37,546 nt of DNA from Gammaproteobacteria bacterium (GTDB taxonomy: Bacteria > Pseudomonadota > Gammaproteobacteria > Pseudomonadales > Azotimanducaceae). Positions 8,171 through 18,307 of the stretch are shown here, piece after piece. The position numbers were made by a program, and so were the translations under genes. The notes below the pieces were generated by a model. That model was given only the letters and a program-made list of their open reading frames with translations. It did not search any database and was not told the origin of the DNA. How positions within the stretch are numbered: the first letter of the stretch is position 1; every line of letters starts with the position of its first letter. The stretch covers positions 1 to 37,546 of the forward strand of contig JABJED010000092.1 in the NCBI GenBank assembly GCA_018665025.1, written 5' to 3'.

Positions 8171-9047
8171 GGTGAAAATGTTCAAACAATCGAATGGTGT
8201 TGCGCATACACATGGCTACGGTCATTGGACCGACACGAGGAATAAAGGCTCGAACATGCGATTTGACGTCCTCGGTAAAATTCTGTTCTGACGAAAAGTT
8301 AATGCATACGGCATCATCAGGAACTTCTTCTGGTTTCACAAGCTCGAAATCTGAACCTGGAACACCGGTAATAATGATGTCTGACTGAGCCAGGGCGCTG
8401 CTGCGGTCCAGACTCGTTTCCTTTGGAGCTCCAGCTTTAAACTCGAGAGGTCCGTGTTCATCGAAAGACAGAACCATAGCGCCATCGTTTGACATCATGA
8501 TCGCTAGCGGACGCCCGATAACCTGGCTTCGGTTGAATATGGTTATCTTTTTTCCTGCAAGGGGAAGATCACCGTCGCCGTACTCACCGATATCATCCAG
8601 TACTTTTACAATAGCGAGGGGCGTACAGGGAATGAGCGCTTTCTTGTTGGTGTCTTTGTCAGTCGCCGAGCGATCATTGGTGTCGAGTTTCCTTGTCCAG
8701 TATAGGCTGCCTGCTTCAATATCTTTGGTGTAGTGGACAAGATTTCGCAGGTAGTCGTCTTCCTGGTTACTGAACACAGGGAAATAGATAAAGATACCGT
8801 GCACATCTTCATCCGCATTGGCTTTGATGATTTCGGCCTCAAGTTCCAGCCGCTTTACGTGGCGGAGGTCATAGTTGAAGCCAGCATCAGTAAACACTCT
8901 GCGAGTAGCATTGGCATAGGAAACCGATGGTCGGTCATCGGAGGCAATGAAGCCGACGATCTGCATATTCCTCTCGAGTCGAGTAACCGATTCCTTGAGC
9001 CGTTGCAGGTATTTTTTGGCGATTTCTGCAGGGTCGACTATCTGCAT
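8163..9047 (-). CDS. NAD-dependent methylenetetrahydrofolate dehydrogenase, yeast MTD1-like FolD family
   Basis: ALIPCTPLAIVKVLDDIGEYGDGDLPLAGKKITIFNRSQVIGRPLAIMMSNDGAMVLSFD, DIIITGVPGSDFELVKPEEVPDDAVCINFSSEQNF...VGPMTVAMCMRNTIRL; MTD1-like rather than canonical FolD. Confidence 0.83.
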   Translation of the reverse strand: MQIVDPAEIAKKYLQRLKESVTRLERNMQIVGFIASDDRPSVSYANATRRVFTDAGFNYDLRHVKRLELEAEIIKANADEDVHGIFIYFPVFSNQEDDYLRNLVHYTKDIEAGSLYWTRKLDTNDRSATDKDTNKKALIPCTPLAIVKVLDDIGEYGDGDLPLAGKKITIFNRSQVIGRPLAIMMSNDGAMVLSFDEHGPLEFKAGAPKETSLDRSSALAQSDIIITGVPGSDFELVKPEEVPDDAVCINFSSEQNFTEDVKSHVRAFIPRVGPMTVAMCMRNTIRLFEHFHHE

Positions 9048-9051
9048 TGGT

Positions 9052-9663
9052 TCAGGACTCGTCGTAAGTCGTTGCGGGCCGTGTGACAGTCCCCAGGTAT
9101 CCCTTGTGATGACGCGCGTGATAGTCGGTGGTTGTGAATTCTTTTAACTCCATCAATGTTAGTGCAAGGGCATCCGAAATTGCCAACATGACCGCAATAG
9201 TAGCGCTGGGCGTGGTGTTAATTGGGCAGGGTTCTTCTATATCAGGCCCCATATCCAGGACAACGTTTGACATGTCGCGCAACGGCGAGTCGATGTGGGA
9301 TGTCACGCCTATTACCGTGTTTACGCCGAGATTATGGCTTGCGTTGGCAAGCATCTCCAGCACTTCATTGGATTTTCCGCTTGTTGAGAAAGCAACAATG
9401 CAGTCATCTTTGGACAGCATGCCCAGGTCTCCATGACCCGCTTCTGCCGGGTGAACAAAAAAAGCAGATGTGCCTGTCGATGACATGGTCGCGGCAAATT
9501 TGTTCGCTATGTATCCTGCTTTGCCCATTCCTGTGGTGATCACTTTGCCGCGGCAATTAAGCAACAGATTCACCGCATCTACAAAAGCGTCCGTTACCTT
9601 AATCCCCTGTATTGCAGCAGCCTCCTTGGCAATGATGTCCTTCATGCGTGCTTTGATATCCAA
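9052..9663 (-). CDS. SIS-domain sugar-phosphate isomerase, KdsD/GutQ-like without CBS domains
   Basis: GKVITTGMGKAGYIANKFAATMSSTGTSAFFVHPAEAGHGDLGMLSKDDCIVAFSTSGKSNEVLEML matches arabinose-5-phosphate isomerase SIS domain; ends at 203 aa. Confidence 0.85.
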   Translation of the reverse strand: MDIKARMKDIIAKEAAAIQGIKVTDAFVDAVNLLLNCRGKVITTGMGKAGYIANKFAATMSSTGTSAFFVHPAEAGHGDLGMLSKDDCIVAFSTSGKSNEVLEMLANASHNLGVNTVIGVTSHIDSPLRDMSNVVLDMGPDIEEPCPINTTPSATIAVMLAISDALALTLMELKEFTTTDYHARHHKGYLGTVTRPATTYDES

Positions 9664-9764
9664 GTGTCACCCTGCTATGAGAATCTGCGCGCTATTATAC
9701 TTGAACTTGACTCTTATGTAGTATGCCCATAAGTAGCTGAAAGCATTACCCTGAGGAGATGTGC

Positions 9765-10718
9765 ATGGTAACCATCGTTGGAAATATAAAGCCGGAAGAC
9801 GACTACACCCACCCACTGGGTCCTGAAGACAATTTCAATGAGTCCGTCTATTTCAATTTCTTTGACAGAGAAAGTAACCGCGGCGGATTTATTCGTATCG
9901 GTAACCGGGCTAACGAGGGATATGCGGAAATGACCGTTATTGTGTTTAACAGTGACGGATCCGTATTTTTTAATTACAAGAAACCTGAGATATCAAATAA
10001 CGACGAGTGGAATGCGGGTGGCGTTCGGGTGCAAGTCCTGGAACCGGGTGAAAGGCTGCGTACGACCTACGATGGGACGGCGCTCCATATGCTTGACCCC
10101 AGGGATATGAAAGATCCTGGCAAGGCCTTTAAGAGTAATCCTTTCAAGAAGATTCAGCTGGAGCTGGTTCACCACGGAGTAGGCCCTTTGTATGGACACG
10201 TTGGTGAACCTGGCGATGGCAATGATTTTGCGAGAGCTCATTCTGAGCAGCACATGCGGGTTGAAGGCACGCTTTCGATTGAGGGCGAAGTGACTATAAA
10301 TATTAACGGTCATGGTATTCGCGATCATTCATGGGGGCCCAGGTTTTGGCAGTCCGTTCCATCTTATCGCTGGATTACCGGTAACTATGGCGATGACCTT
10401 GGAATGGTGCTGTCTGTTGTTGGTGACCGGCGAGGTGGCATGTTCCATAAAGGAACAGAGCTTCTGAAGATCAAGGATATTGAGCTATCGACCGAATATG
10501 AGCAAGGGACCAGTTTTCACAAGAAGTTGATCGCGGACGTGACCCTGGAAAATGGTGATCAGCATCATGTGGAAGGCGTGGTTAAAGGATTCATTCCACT
10601 TCGCAACCGGCGCTCGGAACAGGTCACTTATATTGGTGAAGGGATGACGGAATACACATTGGATGGTGAGCGTAAAGGATACGGCCTGTCTGAGTACCTT
10701 AACCAGCCTGGCGATTAG
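9765..10718 (+). CDS. AttH/hydroxyneurosporene synthase-like (DUF7064-type) protein
   Basis: NGHGIRDHSWGPRFWQSVPSYRWITGNYGDDLGMVLSVVGDR: GxGxRDHSWGxR motif of this lipocalin-like group. Start at 9759 or 9765. Confidence 0.6.
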   Translation: MVTIVGNIKPEDDYTHPLGPEDNFNESVYFNFFDRESNRGGFIRIGNRANEGYAEMTVIVFNSDGSVFFNYKKPEISNNDEWNAGGVRVQVLEPGERLRTTYDGTALHMLDPRDMKDPGKAFKSNPFKKIQLELVHHGVGPLYGHVGEPGDGNDFARAHSEQHMRVEGTLSIEGEVTININGHGIRDHSWGPRFWQSVPSYRWITGNYGDDLGMVLSVVGDRRGGMFHKGTELLKIKDIELSTEYEQGTSFHKKLIADVTLENGDQHHVEGVVKGFIPLRNRRSEQVTYIGEGMTEYTLDGERKGYGLSEYLNQPGD

Positions 10719-10732
10719 GTTTAGACCCCACA

Positions 10733-11155
10733 TCAGGCATTGATAGGTAGCCAGTGATCCAGCGCTGCAACTATCCCGGGATTAAATAAAAACAGCTGAC
10801 GACACCTTGGCCATGCTAGCCATGATGATTGCAAAATGTAGGCTTCATCATAAACCTGGCCCTTTTCTTCAGATGCCAACTCAGCCATATACCAGTGAGT
10901 TGTGCAATCGTAAGTATTGCCATTCCAGCGGAACCTATAGTTGTTGGTAAAGGCATCAGAAGTGAGGGCTACCTGATAGCCGGATTCCTCAAGTGTTTCG
11001 CGTACCGCGCAGTCCTCTGGTGTTTCCGTTTCTTCCACTCCGCCTCCCGGGAAGGACCAGTAACGTTTTGTGGTCATCGGGTCTTCCATTTCTATTGCAA
11101 GTAGCTGATTGCCCCGTAAGCACAGAACGCATGTTCGTTCTCGAGAGATAGTCAT
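10733..11155 (-). CDS. NUDIX hydrolase
   Basis: Nudix box GGGVEETETPEDCAVRETLEESGYQV. Confidence 0.93.
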   Translation of the reverse strand: MTISRERTCVLCLRGNQLLAIEMEDPMTTKRYWSFPGGGVEETETPEDCAVRETLEESGYQVALTSDAFTNNYRFRWNGNTYDCTTHWYMAELASEEKGQVYDEAYILQSSWLAWPRCRQLFLFNPGIVAALDHWLPINA

Positions 11156-11322
11156 AAAGAAGGTTCTCCAGGCACTAAATGACAGGGACTAGCAGGCTGG
11201 TCGTTCGTTGCAATATAACTGAGGCCATACGAGTGATAGTCAATAAGCTCGAAGTCAGCCGTGAGAATACGTTAGGGCAGGGTTAAAGACCATAACCGAT
11301 GAAAATTCAGTGGGTATGACGG

Positions 11323-13278
11323 CTAGGTTTTCTGAATGGGTTCGGAGTCTAGCCAATGCTTTACGTGGTCAGCCAGGTTCTTTTTTTCTTCTATCGAAAT
11401 ACCCTGCGGATCAAAACGCCAACGATTATGGCTAGTCAGCATGGGCAGCAGTTCCGGCCTTTCGATTCTCAGTAGCCATTCGGCCATAAGTTCACCTTTG
11501 CCTCGCCGAAACCCAAGGATGGATAGTTGTTCCTCTATTCTGAAGAAGGGTGAATCTCTGCCGGGGAGAATCCAGTTTGAAGAATCAGTTGTTTGTTCTC
11601 TTTCAATAATCACCTGTTCCGAGGTTGCGATACGCCAGATGAGAATGAGAGCGAGTATGAACCCGATACCGTAGAGCTCGTTTTCATATTCTTCGAGTTT
11701 CTGGTCGTTAAACCAAAGCTCAAAGAGAAACTGATTGTTCCCCAGGAAGTCCCAGAGGGGTTGCAGAACAGAAGACTGGTCTTCTTCCATCGCCAGCCAC
11801 TGCTGCGGTGTTGTATCGATGGGAACCCATCGTCCATTGATATAGGCGCTCGCCCAGGCGTGAGCATGTCGTTCGCGGACGATGTACATTTTCATGTCAT
11901 CGTTCCATTCTGTAATGGCGTAGCCCACGACATATCTTGAGGGTATACCCAATTGCCTGAGTAACAGGGTTGTTGCGCTGGCGAAGTATTCACAGTGCCC
12001 CGCCTTGCTTGTTTGAAGGAAATGCCCGAGGGGATCGTCTGTGATTTCGATATTCTCCTGAAAGAGTGTGTACCTAAAATCAGAGAAGAAGTCCTGAATG
12101 AAAGGAATGGCTTGCGCTGCTGGGATCTGCCCATCGGTAACTTGATGTAGCGCGACCCTGTGTTCCTCAGGTACGAGCAGGTCCATCGGGCTGGGTTCGT
12201 CACCCAGGTGTGGTTCGTTATCATATTTCACGCGGTAATGCGGGGCCGGGATCAGACCGATACCCTGTATGGCCCCGTAGGTCGACATACTGACGTCAGT
12301 TGCGGGCAGCTCACTGAGCTCTACCAGCTGTGACGGAACTGGAATGAGGGATCTATCACGATCAAATTCAAGATATATTTTAGACTCAGGATGGGGATAC
12401 GAAACCGTGTCAGAAAATCCCCAGGTGAAATCATCTTTGTGTTTGACCGTATTAAACCTTGGGTCAAATACTTCCCACTCTGTGCCAGAGGAGGTGTTAT
12501 AAACCGCCTCGACTAATAGTGAGGGAAAATCAGGTTTCCCGGAACTCGGCTTGATCCGAAATGCTATCGAGTCCGAGAGTTTGAGTTGTCCGACTTTTCC
12601 GAGCGCTGTACGTGTTTTGAGCGGGTCGGTATGTTGGGAAATCCAGTTTGCGATCCACAGTTCTGTCTGCTTTTTAATACTCAGGTGCGTGTTTCGGATA
12701 CCGTGGTGAAAAGCGGTCGCGGCCAGGAGGATGGCACATAGACCGATAACAAAGGTTTTCTTTGTAAAACGGGGGGACCGAAGCTGGTACAGCGAGCATG
12801 TAAAAATAATGACGACGACTGGAAAGTAGTAGATGCTTTCTTTGTTAAGGCCCGCGGCTAAAAGGCATGCGCCCAGGTAAACATAGTCCATGTCCCAGGA
12901 TTGTTGAACGGGTTCCCGTTGTCGCCTCAGGCTGTAGAACAGGACATCCAGTGACATTCGGGGTGTGGTGCTGTAGGCCAGAACCGTGACAAGCGGGAAT
13001 AACAGGATAGGGATCCACGCCAGGAGCGTGGTGATGAAATGATATTCCTGACGATTCAGGAAAAGGAAAAGTACCATGGCAACCAGACCAATGGCAGTCA
13101 GGTCAGCAACACGGTAAAAATCTGTTTTTGTCAGGGCCCAGCGTCGGTTCAGGTAATAACGAGCTTCCAGAACGATTGCGATGGGTAGCGCGAACCAGAT
13201 CAGTTCGCATTGCCAACCCCAGAAGAGTGCGGACAACCCACCAAGGTAACGCGGTTTGATTGGGTTGCTGGGACTCAT
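11323..13278 (-). CDS. TgpA-like transglutaminase-domain membrane protein (DUF3488-transglutaminase)
   Basis: N-terminal TM helices; GHCEYFASATTLLLRQLGIPSRYVVGYAI...RERHAHAWASAYINGRWVPIDTTP transglutaminase core. Confidence 0.92.
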   Translation of the reverse strand: MSPSNPIKPRYLGGLSALFWGWQCELIWFALPIAIVLEARYYLNRRWALTKTDFYRVADLTAIGLVAMVLFLFLNRQEYHFITTLLAWIPILLFPLVTVLAYSTTPRMSLDVLFYSLRRQREPVQQSWDMDYVYLGACLLAAGLNKESIYYFPVVVIIFTCSLYQLRSPRFTKKTFVIGLCAILLAATAFHHGIRNTHLSIKKQTELWIANWISQHTDPLKTRTALGKVGQLKLSDSIAFRIKPSSGKPDFPSLLVEAVYNTSSGTEWEVFDPRFNTVKHKDDFTWGFSDTVSYPHPESKIYLEFDRDRSLIPVPSQLVELSELPATDVSMSTYGAIQGIGLIPAPHYRVKYDNEPHLGDEPSPMDLLVPEEHRVALHQVTDGQIPAAQAIPFIQDFFSDFRYTLFQENIEITDDPLGHFLQTSKAGHCEYFASATTLLLRQLGIPSRYVVGYAITEWNDDMKMYIVRERHAHAWASAYINGRWVPIDTTPQQWLAMEEDQSSVLQPLWDFLGNNQFLFELWFNDQKLEEYENELYGIGFILALILIWRIATSEQVIIEREQTTDSSNWILPGRDSPFFRIEEQLSILGFRRGKGELMAEWLLRIERPELLPMLTSHNRWRFDPQGISIEEKKNLADHVKHWLDSEPIQKT

Positions 13279-14600
13279 AGGGCCTTTAGCCCGGCTTCTA
13301 TGTTCCCTGCCTCCAGAACGTAAAAATCTTCACGGTAGGTAGTTTCATCACTTTCCCCCGTAACAATAAATACTGCGGTTTGAACTCCCCTGTTTTCGAT
13401 CGTTGCGAGCAGGGTCTCCTGTTGTTTACTGAAACCGGAGAACACCATCAGGCAGCCGCTCATTCTGCTAGCGTGTTGCGAAAGAAGATCTACGAAGTCA
13501 GAAGATAGTCGGTCTGTTAGCTGAAGGGTGGCCAGAGCTTCCATTTGTTGTGAAGTCTGGGCATAGCCCCGGCCAGCAGTGATTATCTCCGGTCGGGTTG
13601 ACATGAAGTAGAGATCCATCAGTCCATCCAGGTTCTCTATATTCATGAGCAGGCTCGCGGCGACCGAGATGACTTCCTCGAACGCCGCAGGATTATCACC
13701 GAGGGTATCGACGATCAGGGCCTGGCGCACAAAAAACTCATCCTGAAACTCCTTAACGATCGGCTTGTCACGTTTTGCGGAGCTCGCCCAGTGGATTTTC
13801 CGGATTGGGTCTCCATCGCGGTAGTCACGCAGGGAAACAAATTCATCACTTTCGCCAATGGACCAGGTGGAATTAATTCCGCCTGGCTGGAAGTGACGGC
13901 CGCCCTTAAACTCAAACCGCCGTGGGATAGGGTACCGCTTCGGTAGCACCGTCAAGTGTTCGCGGTTATCGAATTCCGTGGCTCCGTAGTTCAGGCCAAA
14001 GGGGTCGGGATGCAGGATGGTGGTGGACTCGAAATATACGTGCCCTCGCCTTAGAGGAGTCGCCTCGACAATGGCCTGGGCATGGGAAAGTAGTTCAACA
14101 TCCGGTACTTCAGCATTCTTAAGACTGATACCGGTATTTAGTTTCTGCAGCCAAATGAAACGGTGAAAGCCAAGCCATCGATCATAGGCATTCCGGGTTT
14201 CCTCCCCTGGTTCCTTCATACGTTCAAACTGGGCTAGATCCGGTGGAATAATTTTTGGGTTATCGAGGATCTTCAGATCTCGTTCGACACGATTCCCATC
14301 ATTGATGACGGTGATAAGATATTCGAACGGAACACCCGCGGTAGCATACTTAGGCAATTGACGTTTGACGCTGACGTCTGGTGAACGGACCTTGATGGTC
14401 AGGCGTGCAAAGATCAGTGTGCAGAGCAGTAAAGCGAACAATTGGTAGACAAATGAAAGGTCTGTGTCTAACCCGACAGCACCACAGATAAACGTACTGG
14501 TTTGCAGTAGCCTTCCTCGGTCTGAGTTGCGCCGCGTGGCACGACGGTTAATAGTGGTTAACCGTGTCCAGGTTGGGAAGGCGCGTTCGCGAAAGGCCAT
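13275..14600 (-). CDS. DUF58 domain-containing protein
   Basis: SIGESDEFVSLRDYRDGDPIRKIHWASSAKRDKPIVKEFQDEF is the DUF58 signature; adjacent to moxR and tgpA. Confidence 0.92.
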   Translation of the reverse strand: MAFRERAFPTWTRLTTINRRATRRNSDRGRLLQTSTFICGAVGLDTDLSFVYQLFALLLCTLIFARLTIKVRSPDVSVKRQLPKYATAGVPFEYLITVINDGNRVERDLKILDNPKIIPPDLAQFERMKEPGEETRNAYDRWLGFHRFIWLQKLNTGISLKNAEVPDVELLSHAQAIVEATPLRRGHVYFESTTILHPDPFGLNYGATEFDNREHLTVLPKRYPIPRRFEFKGGRHFQPGGINSTWSIGESDEFVSLRDYRDGDPIRKIHWASSAKRDKPIVKEFQDEFFVRQALIVDTLGDNPAAFEEVISVAASLLMNIENLDGLMDLYFMSTRPEIITAGRGYAQTSQQMEALATLQLTDRLSSDFVDLLSQHASRMSGCLMVFSGFSKQQETLLATIENRGVQTAVFIVTGESDETTYREDFYVLEAGNIEAGLKAL

Positions 14601-14605
14601 ATCAG

Positions 14606-15568
14606 TTAAGCGGGGACGGGAATGGCCTGAATAATTTCCAGGAGTATCTGTGCGGTCTGTGAGCCAGAGTATTGCGAACCGGAGTCCAGTATCAGCCGGT
14701 GGGCAATGCTTGGTATGGCAAGTTCCTGAATGTGATCCGGCGTGACGAAATCGACGCCTTCCATCAGAGCAAGTGCCTGCGACGCTTTCATCAATGATAT
14801 TCCTGCCCTGGGACTGGCGCCCATGGCGACCCCCGGTGTAGTCCGGGTCTGTACAACAATGTCGACAATGTAGCGTTTCAGTTCGTCAGAGATTCGGATG
14901 TCTGCCGCAGCTTTTCGAATAAGACGAATGTCTTCAATTGATGTGCAGGCCGTAAGGGAGTCCAACGGATGCTTATATCTTTGGGAATCCATGATCACTA
15001 CTTCGTCCTCTTTAGAAACGTACCCGAGTTTAAAACTCATAGCGAAACGATCCATCTGTGCCTCTGGTAGCGGGTAGGTGCCATGAAACTCAATCGGATT
15101 TTGAGTCGCAATTACAAAGAAGAGTTCATCCATAGGATGCCTTTCACCTTCGATGCTTACCTGATTTTCTCCCATTGCTTCAAGCAGTGCAGACTGGGTT
15201 CTTGGTGACGCGCGGTTTATTTCGTCGGCCAGTAGTATCTGGGTAAAAATCGGGCCGGGCCTGAAGCGGAAGTCCTGATTTTGCTGGTCGAAAATAGAAA
15301 CACCCAGGATATCCGAAGGCAATAGATCAGGCGTGAACTGTATTCGTTTGAAAGTAGCATCAATCGAACCCGCCAGTGACTTTGCAAGTGTTGTTTTTCC
15401 GGTTCCTGGAACATCCTCTAGCAGCACATGACCCCCAGAAAAAAATGCGGCTAATAACCATTTGACACTTTGGTTGTTGCTGCGGATGACACTCTCAATA
15501 TTTTCGCGCAGCTTATTAATGAGCGCGAGCTCTCGGCCTGGATAGATATCTGGTATGTCAGAAGACAT
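14606..15568 (-). CDS. MoxR family AAA+ ATPase
   Basis: GGHVLLEDVPGTGKTTLAKSLA Walker A; ILLADEINRASPRTQSALLEAMGENQVSIEG. Confidence 0.95.
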   Translation of the reverse strand: MSSDIPDIYPGRELALINKLRENIESVIRSNNQSVKWLLAAFFSGGHVLLEDVPGTGKTTLAKSLAGSIDATFKRIQFTPDLLPSDILGVSIFDQQNQDFRFRPGPIFTQILLADEINRASPRTQSALLEAMGENQVSIEGERHPMDELFFVIATQNPIEFHGTYPLPEAQMDRFAMSFKLGYVSKEDEVVIMDSQRYKHPLDSLTACTSIEDIRLIRKAAADIRISDELKRYIVDIVVQTRTTPGVAMGASPRAGISLMKASQALALMEGVDFVTPDHIQELAIPSIAHRLILDSGSQYSGSQTAQILLEIIQAIPVPA

Positions 15569-15961
15569 CTTTGGTTCCTTTCGTTTCGAGTATTTTTACA
15601 AGCATCGTTCCATTGGTCAAACTGATCAAAAACAGAAGTATCACGCGGTGTTGCGGTAGGAAATGTCTCGAACAAGTTCGCCGCCCAGTGTCGACGGGGT
15701 GAAGGTTCTCAAGAATCCATCGAGTAGGTGATCAAAGGCAGTGCACCCGGGTTGATGAAAGTGATCTGCTTGCAGCCAGGTGGTGGAGAGATTCTCGAGC
15801 GGGGTGTTGTTCGGAATTTGATCGAATCCAAGTGGGAATGGTCATTGCGGATTGGACAATCAATCGCGTAATCGTGATATAAACGATGAGTTGGGCCTGA
15901 CTGCAATAGGGAATCTTTGTTAATGAATGACGTTCAGGGTCCACGTACGAGAGAGTTAACT

Positions 15962-16744
15962 ATGGACACATTCTATACAGACCATTGGCAAACCATTGAG
16001 CCGGAAAGGCTGGACCGCTATGAGCAGCTGTTCCAGTTTCGACCGGAACAGGAACCCTTTGTTGACGCGCTGGCACTTACTGGCAAAACCAGCGTGCTGG
16101 ATTTTGGTTGTGGCCCTGGCTTTATGGCGGAAGAAATCGCCAGCCGTACGACTGCCCAGGTTTTTGGTGTAGACCTGAATAAAGAGTTTATGTCCCGCGC
16201 AGAGTCCAGAAACACAAAGGAAAACCTTAAATTTTTTCATCTGGAGGGTGATGCCTTGCCTGATGAGATTAATGCTGTTGATCGTGTGTTCATTAAAAAT
16301 GTGCTTGAGTATGTGCCTGATCTCGAGGGAACCGTCGCCAGGTTGCACTCCATTTTAAGCGATGGTGGCCGGATCGTCGTGATCGATAGTGATTGGGGTT
16401 TTGTCCTGGTAGAGCCGTGGGGAAAGGTTCGAGCCGATCGTTTTTTCGAAGCGGCCGCAGCCGCTTTCAGGGAACCACACATTGGGCGTAAGTTGCCCGG
16501 TCTTCTGGCCCGCGCTGGATTTGAAGATATAAAGGTCAAGATGATTGCCGGGGTTGACCTCAAGGGCAGGGGAGTCTCTGTCTTACAGAACATGGTTTCG
16601 TATATTCGAGAGTTTGGGACCATGAGTGAAACCGAGCTGCAGGCGCATATGAGTGAGTTGGAAGCAGCACAGGCGAATGGCAGCTTTATGTTTATTCTGC
16701 CGCAATTTTTGGTCACCGCCACTAAAGGCGACCCCGATGAGTAG
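15962..16744 (+). CDS. Class I SAM-dependent methyltransferase
   Basis: TSVLDFGCGPGFMAEEIASRTTAQVFGVDLN SAM motif; start MDTFYTDHW at 15962. Confidence 0.88.
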   Translation: MDTFYTDHWQTIEPERLDRYEQLFQFRPEQEPFVDALALTGKTSVLDFGCGPGFMAEEIASRTTAQVFGVDLNKEFMSRAESRNTKENLKFFHLEGDALPDEINAVDRVFIKNVLEYVPDLEGTVARLHSILSDGGRIVVIDSDWGFVLVEPWGKVRADRFFEAAAAAFREPHIGRKLPGLLARAGFEDIKVKMIAGVDLKGRGVSVLQNMVSYIREFGTMSETELQAHMSELEAAQANGSFMFILPQFLVTATKGDPDE

Positions 16745-17837
16745 TTTGCCGGCGAAAAGTTTTGCGATGGTGCAAACCGGTGATCGGTCTCTTGAACCCA
16801 GGGATATTCCCATTCCGGATATCGATGAAGACTCTGCTCTACTGGAGCTTGAAGCCTGTGGTATTTGTGGCAGTGACTATGAACAGTTCGAGGGGGTTCT
16901 ACGAACACCAACGCCGGTTATTCCTGGACACGAACCCCTGGGCAGGATCGCAAAGATAGGTGATCGGGCGGCAATCCGATGGGGCGTTGAAGAGGGTGAT
17001 CGGGTAGCGGTAGAGACCATGCTCTCCTGCCGTCACTGCCCGACCTGTTTGGATGGTCGGTATCACCTGTGTGATGATCGAAAGATCTATTCGTACATAC
17101 CGCTCACTGAATCGCCTGGGTTGTGGGGTGGTTATTCGCAATTCATGTTCCTGCATGGCAACAGTATTGTTCATAAAGTTGATCCGGACATTGCCGCGAA
17201 CATTGCTGTCATTTTTAATCCGCTGGGTGCTGGCTTCCGCTGGGCGGTGGAGATGCCTAACGCAAGGCCCGGAGATACGGTTGTAGTGATGGGTCCGGGG
17301 CAGAGAGGTCTTGCCAGTGTTATCGCATTACGCTGCGTGGGGGTGACGAATATTATTGTGACCGGTCTTGCCGCTGATGCTGAAAAGCTGGCGCTGGCCC
17401 GATTCTATGGAGCGGCACACACGATTGATGTGGATAATGAAAATGTCGTTCATCGTGTAAAGGGTCTCACCAATGGGAAGGGGGCGGACATCGTTGTCGA
17501 TGTTTCTTCCTATGCAACCAAGCCGGTTGCCGATGCCCTGCAATTGGTAAAGGTTGGCGGACAGATTGTCCTGGCAGGGGTTAAGGGTTTTAAGGCAGTG
17601 GATAATTTTGTCTCTGACCTTGTGGTCATGAAGGAAGTGACAATCAGAGGTGCCATCGGCGTGACTTCCTCTGGTTATAAACAGGCCATCAAAGTGATTG
17701 AATCAGGGGAAATAGATTTTTCGCCTATGCATACTCATGATTTTGACCTTAAAGATGCAGAACTTGCCATCAAAACACTTGCCAGGGAAGTACAAGGGGA
17801 TGAATCAATTCATAGTTGCCTTATCCCGCCTAAATAA
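16737..17837 (+). CDS. Zinc-dependent alcohol dehydrogenase family protein
   Basis: LEACGICGSDYEQFEG...VIPGHEPLGRI, CRHCPTCLDGRYHLCDD structural Zn site; ATG at 16737 overlaps the methyltransferase stop. Confidence 0.9.
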   Translation: MSSLPAKSFAMVQTGDRSLEPRDIPIPDIDEDSALLELEACGICGSDYEQFEGVLRTPTPVIPGHEPLGRIAKIGDRAAIRWGVEEGDRVAVETMLSCRHCPTCLDGRYHLCDDRKIYSYIPLTESPGLWGGYSQFMFLHGNSIVHKVDPDIAANIAVIFNPLGAGFRWAVEMPNARPGDTVVVMGPGQRGLASVIALRCVGVTNIIVTGLAADAEKLALARFYGAAHTIDVDNENVVHRVKGLTNGKGADIVVDVSSYATKPVADALQLVKVGGQIVLAGVKGFKAVDNFVSDLVVMKEVTIRGAIGVTSSGYKQAIKVIESGEIDFSPMHTHDFDLKDAELAIKTLAREVQGDESIHSCLIPPK

Positions 17838-17846
17838 GGAGAAGAT

Positions 17847-18287
17847 GTGACCAGAACCAAACCAGAGTTTGAATTCAACGAGAAAATTGCTGCAAGCTTT
17901 ATGCGCCCCAAGGCAAGCCTGGGAGGGTTGCATGAGTATCTTGGAATAAAAATTGTTGAGGTGGGGCCGGGGACTATGCACGGCCAACTCGAAGTGAGGG
18001 ACGAGTTTCTTACCTATATTGGCAATATGCATGGTGGTGTGCTGTCCGCCTTCAGTGACCATATGCTGGGCTCTGTTTGCTATCCGGTGATGAAAAAAGG
18101 CCAGTGGGCTGCAACTACTGAATTCAAGATCAACCTGACTGCGCCGGTATCGAAAGGTGTGGTGGATGCGTATGCTGAAATCATCAACCTGTCCCGAACC
18201 ATGGCGGTGGTCCAGATTGAACTTGTCAATGAAGGACGCCTTGCTGCGATAGCCCAGGGAACTGTGACGATAAGGGATCCTCGCTGA
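17847..18287 (+). CDS. PaaI-like hotdog-fold thioesterase
   Basis: NMHGGVLSAFSDHMLGSVCYPVMKKGQWAATTEFKINLTAPVSKG. Confidence 0.85.
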   Translation: MTRTKPEFEFNEKIAASFMRPKASLGGLHEYLGIKIVEVGPGTMHGQLEVRDEFLTYIGNMHGGVLSAFSDHMLGSVCYPVMKKGQWAATTEFKINLTAPVSKGVVDAYAEIINLSRTMAVVQIELVNEGRLAAIAQGTVTIRDPR

Positions 18288-18307
18288 AGGACCCTGGTCT
18301 AAGAGTG

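Noticed and set aside
15709-15944. Two minus-strand ORFs (65 and 70 aa) upstream of the moxR operon
   Set aside because: Mutually overlapping frames, no domain-like sequence, in a non-coding-looking intergenic region.
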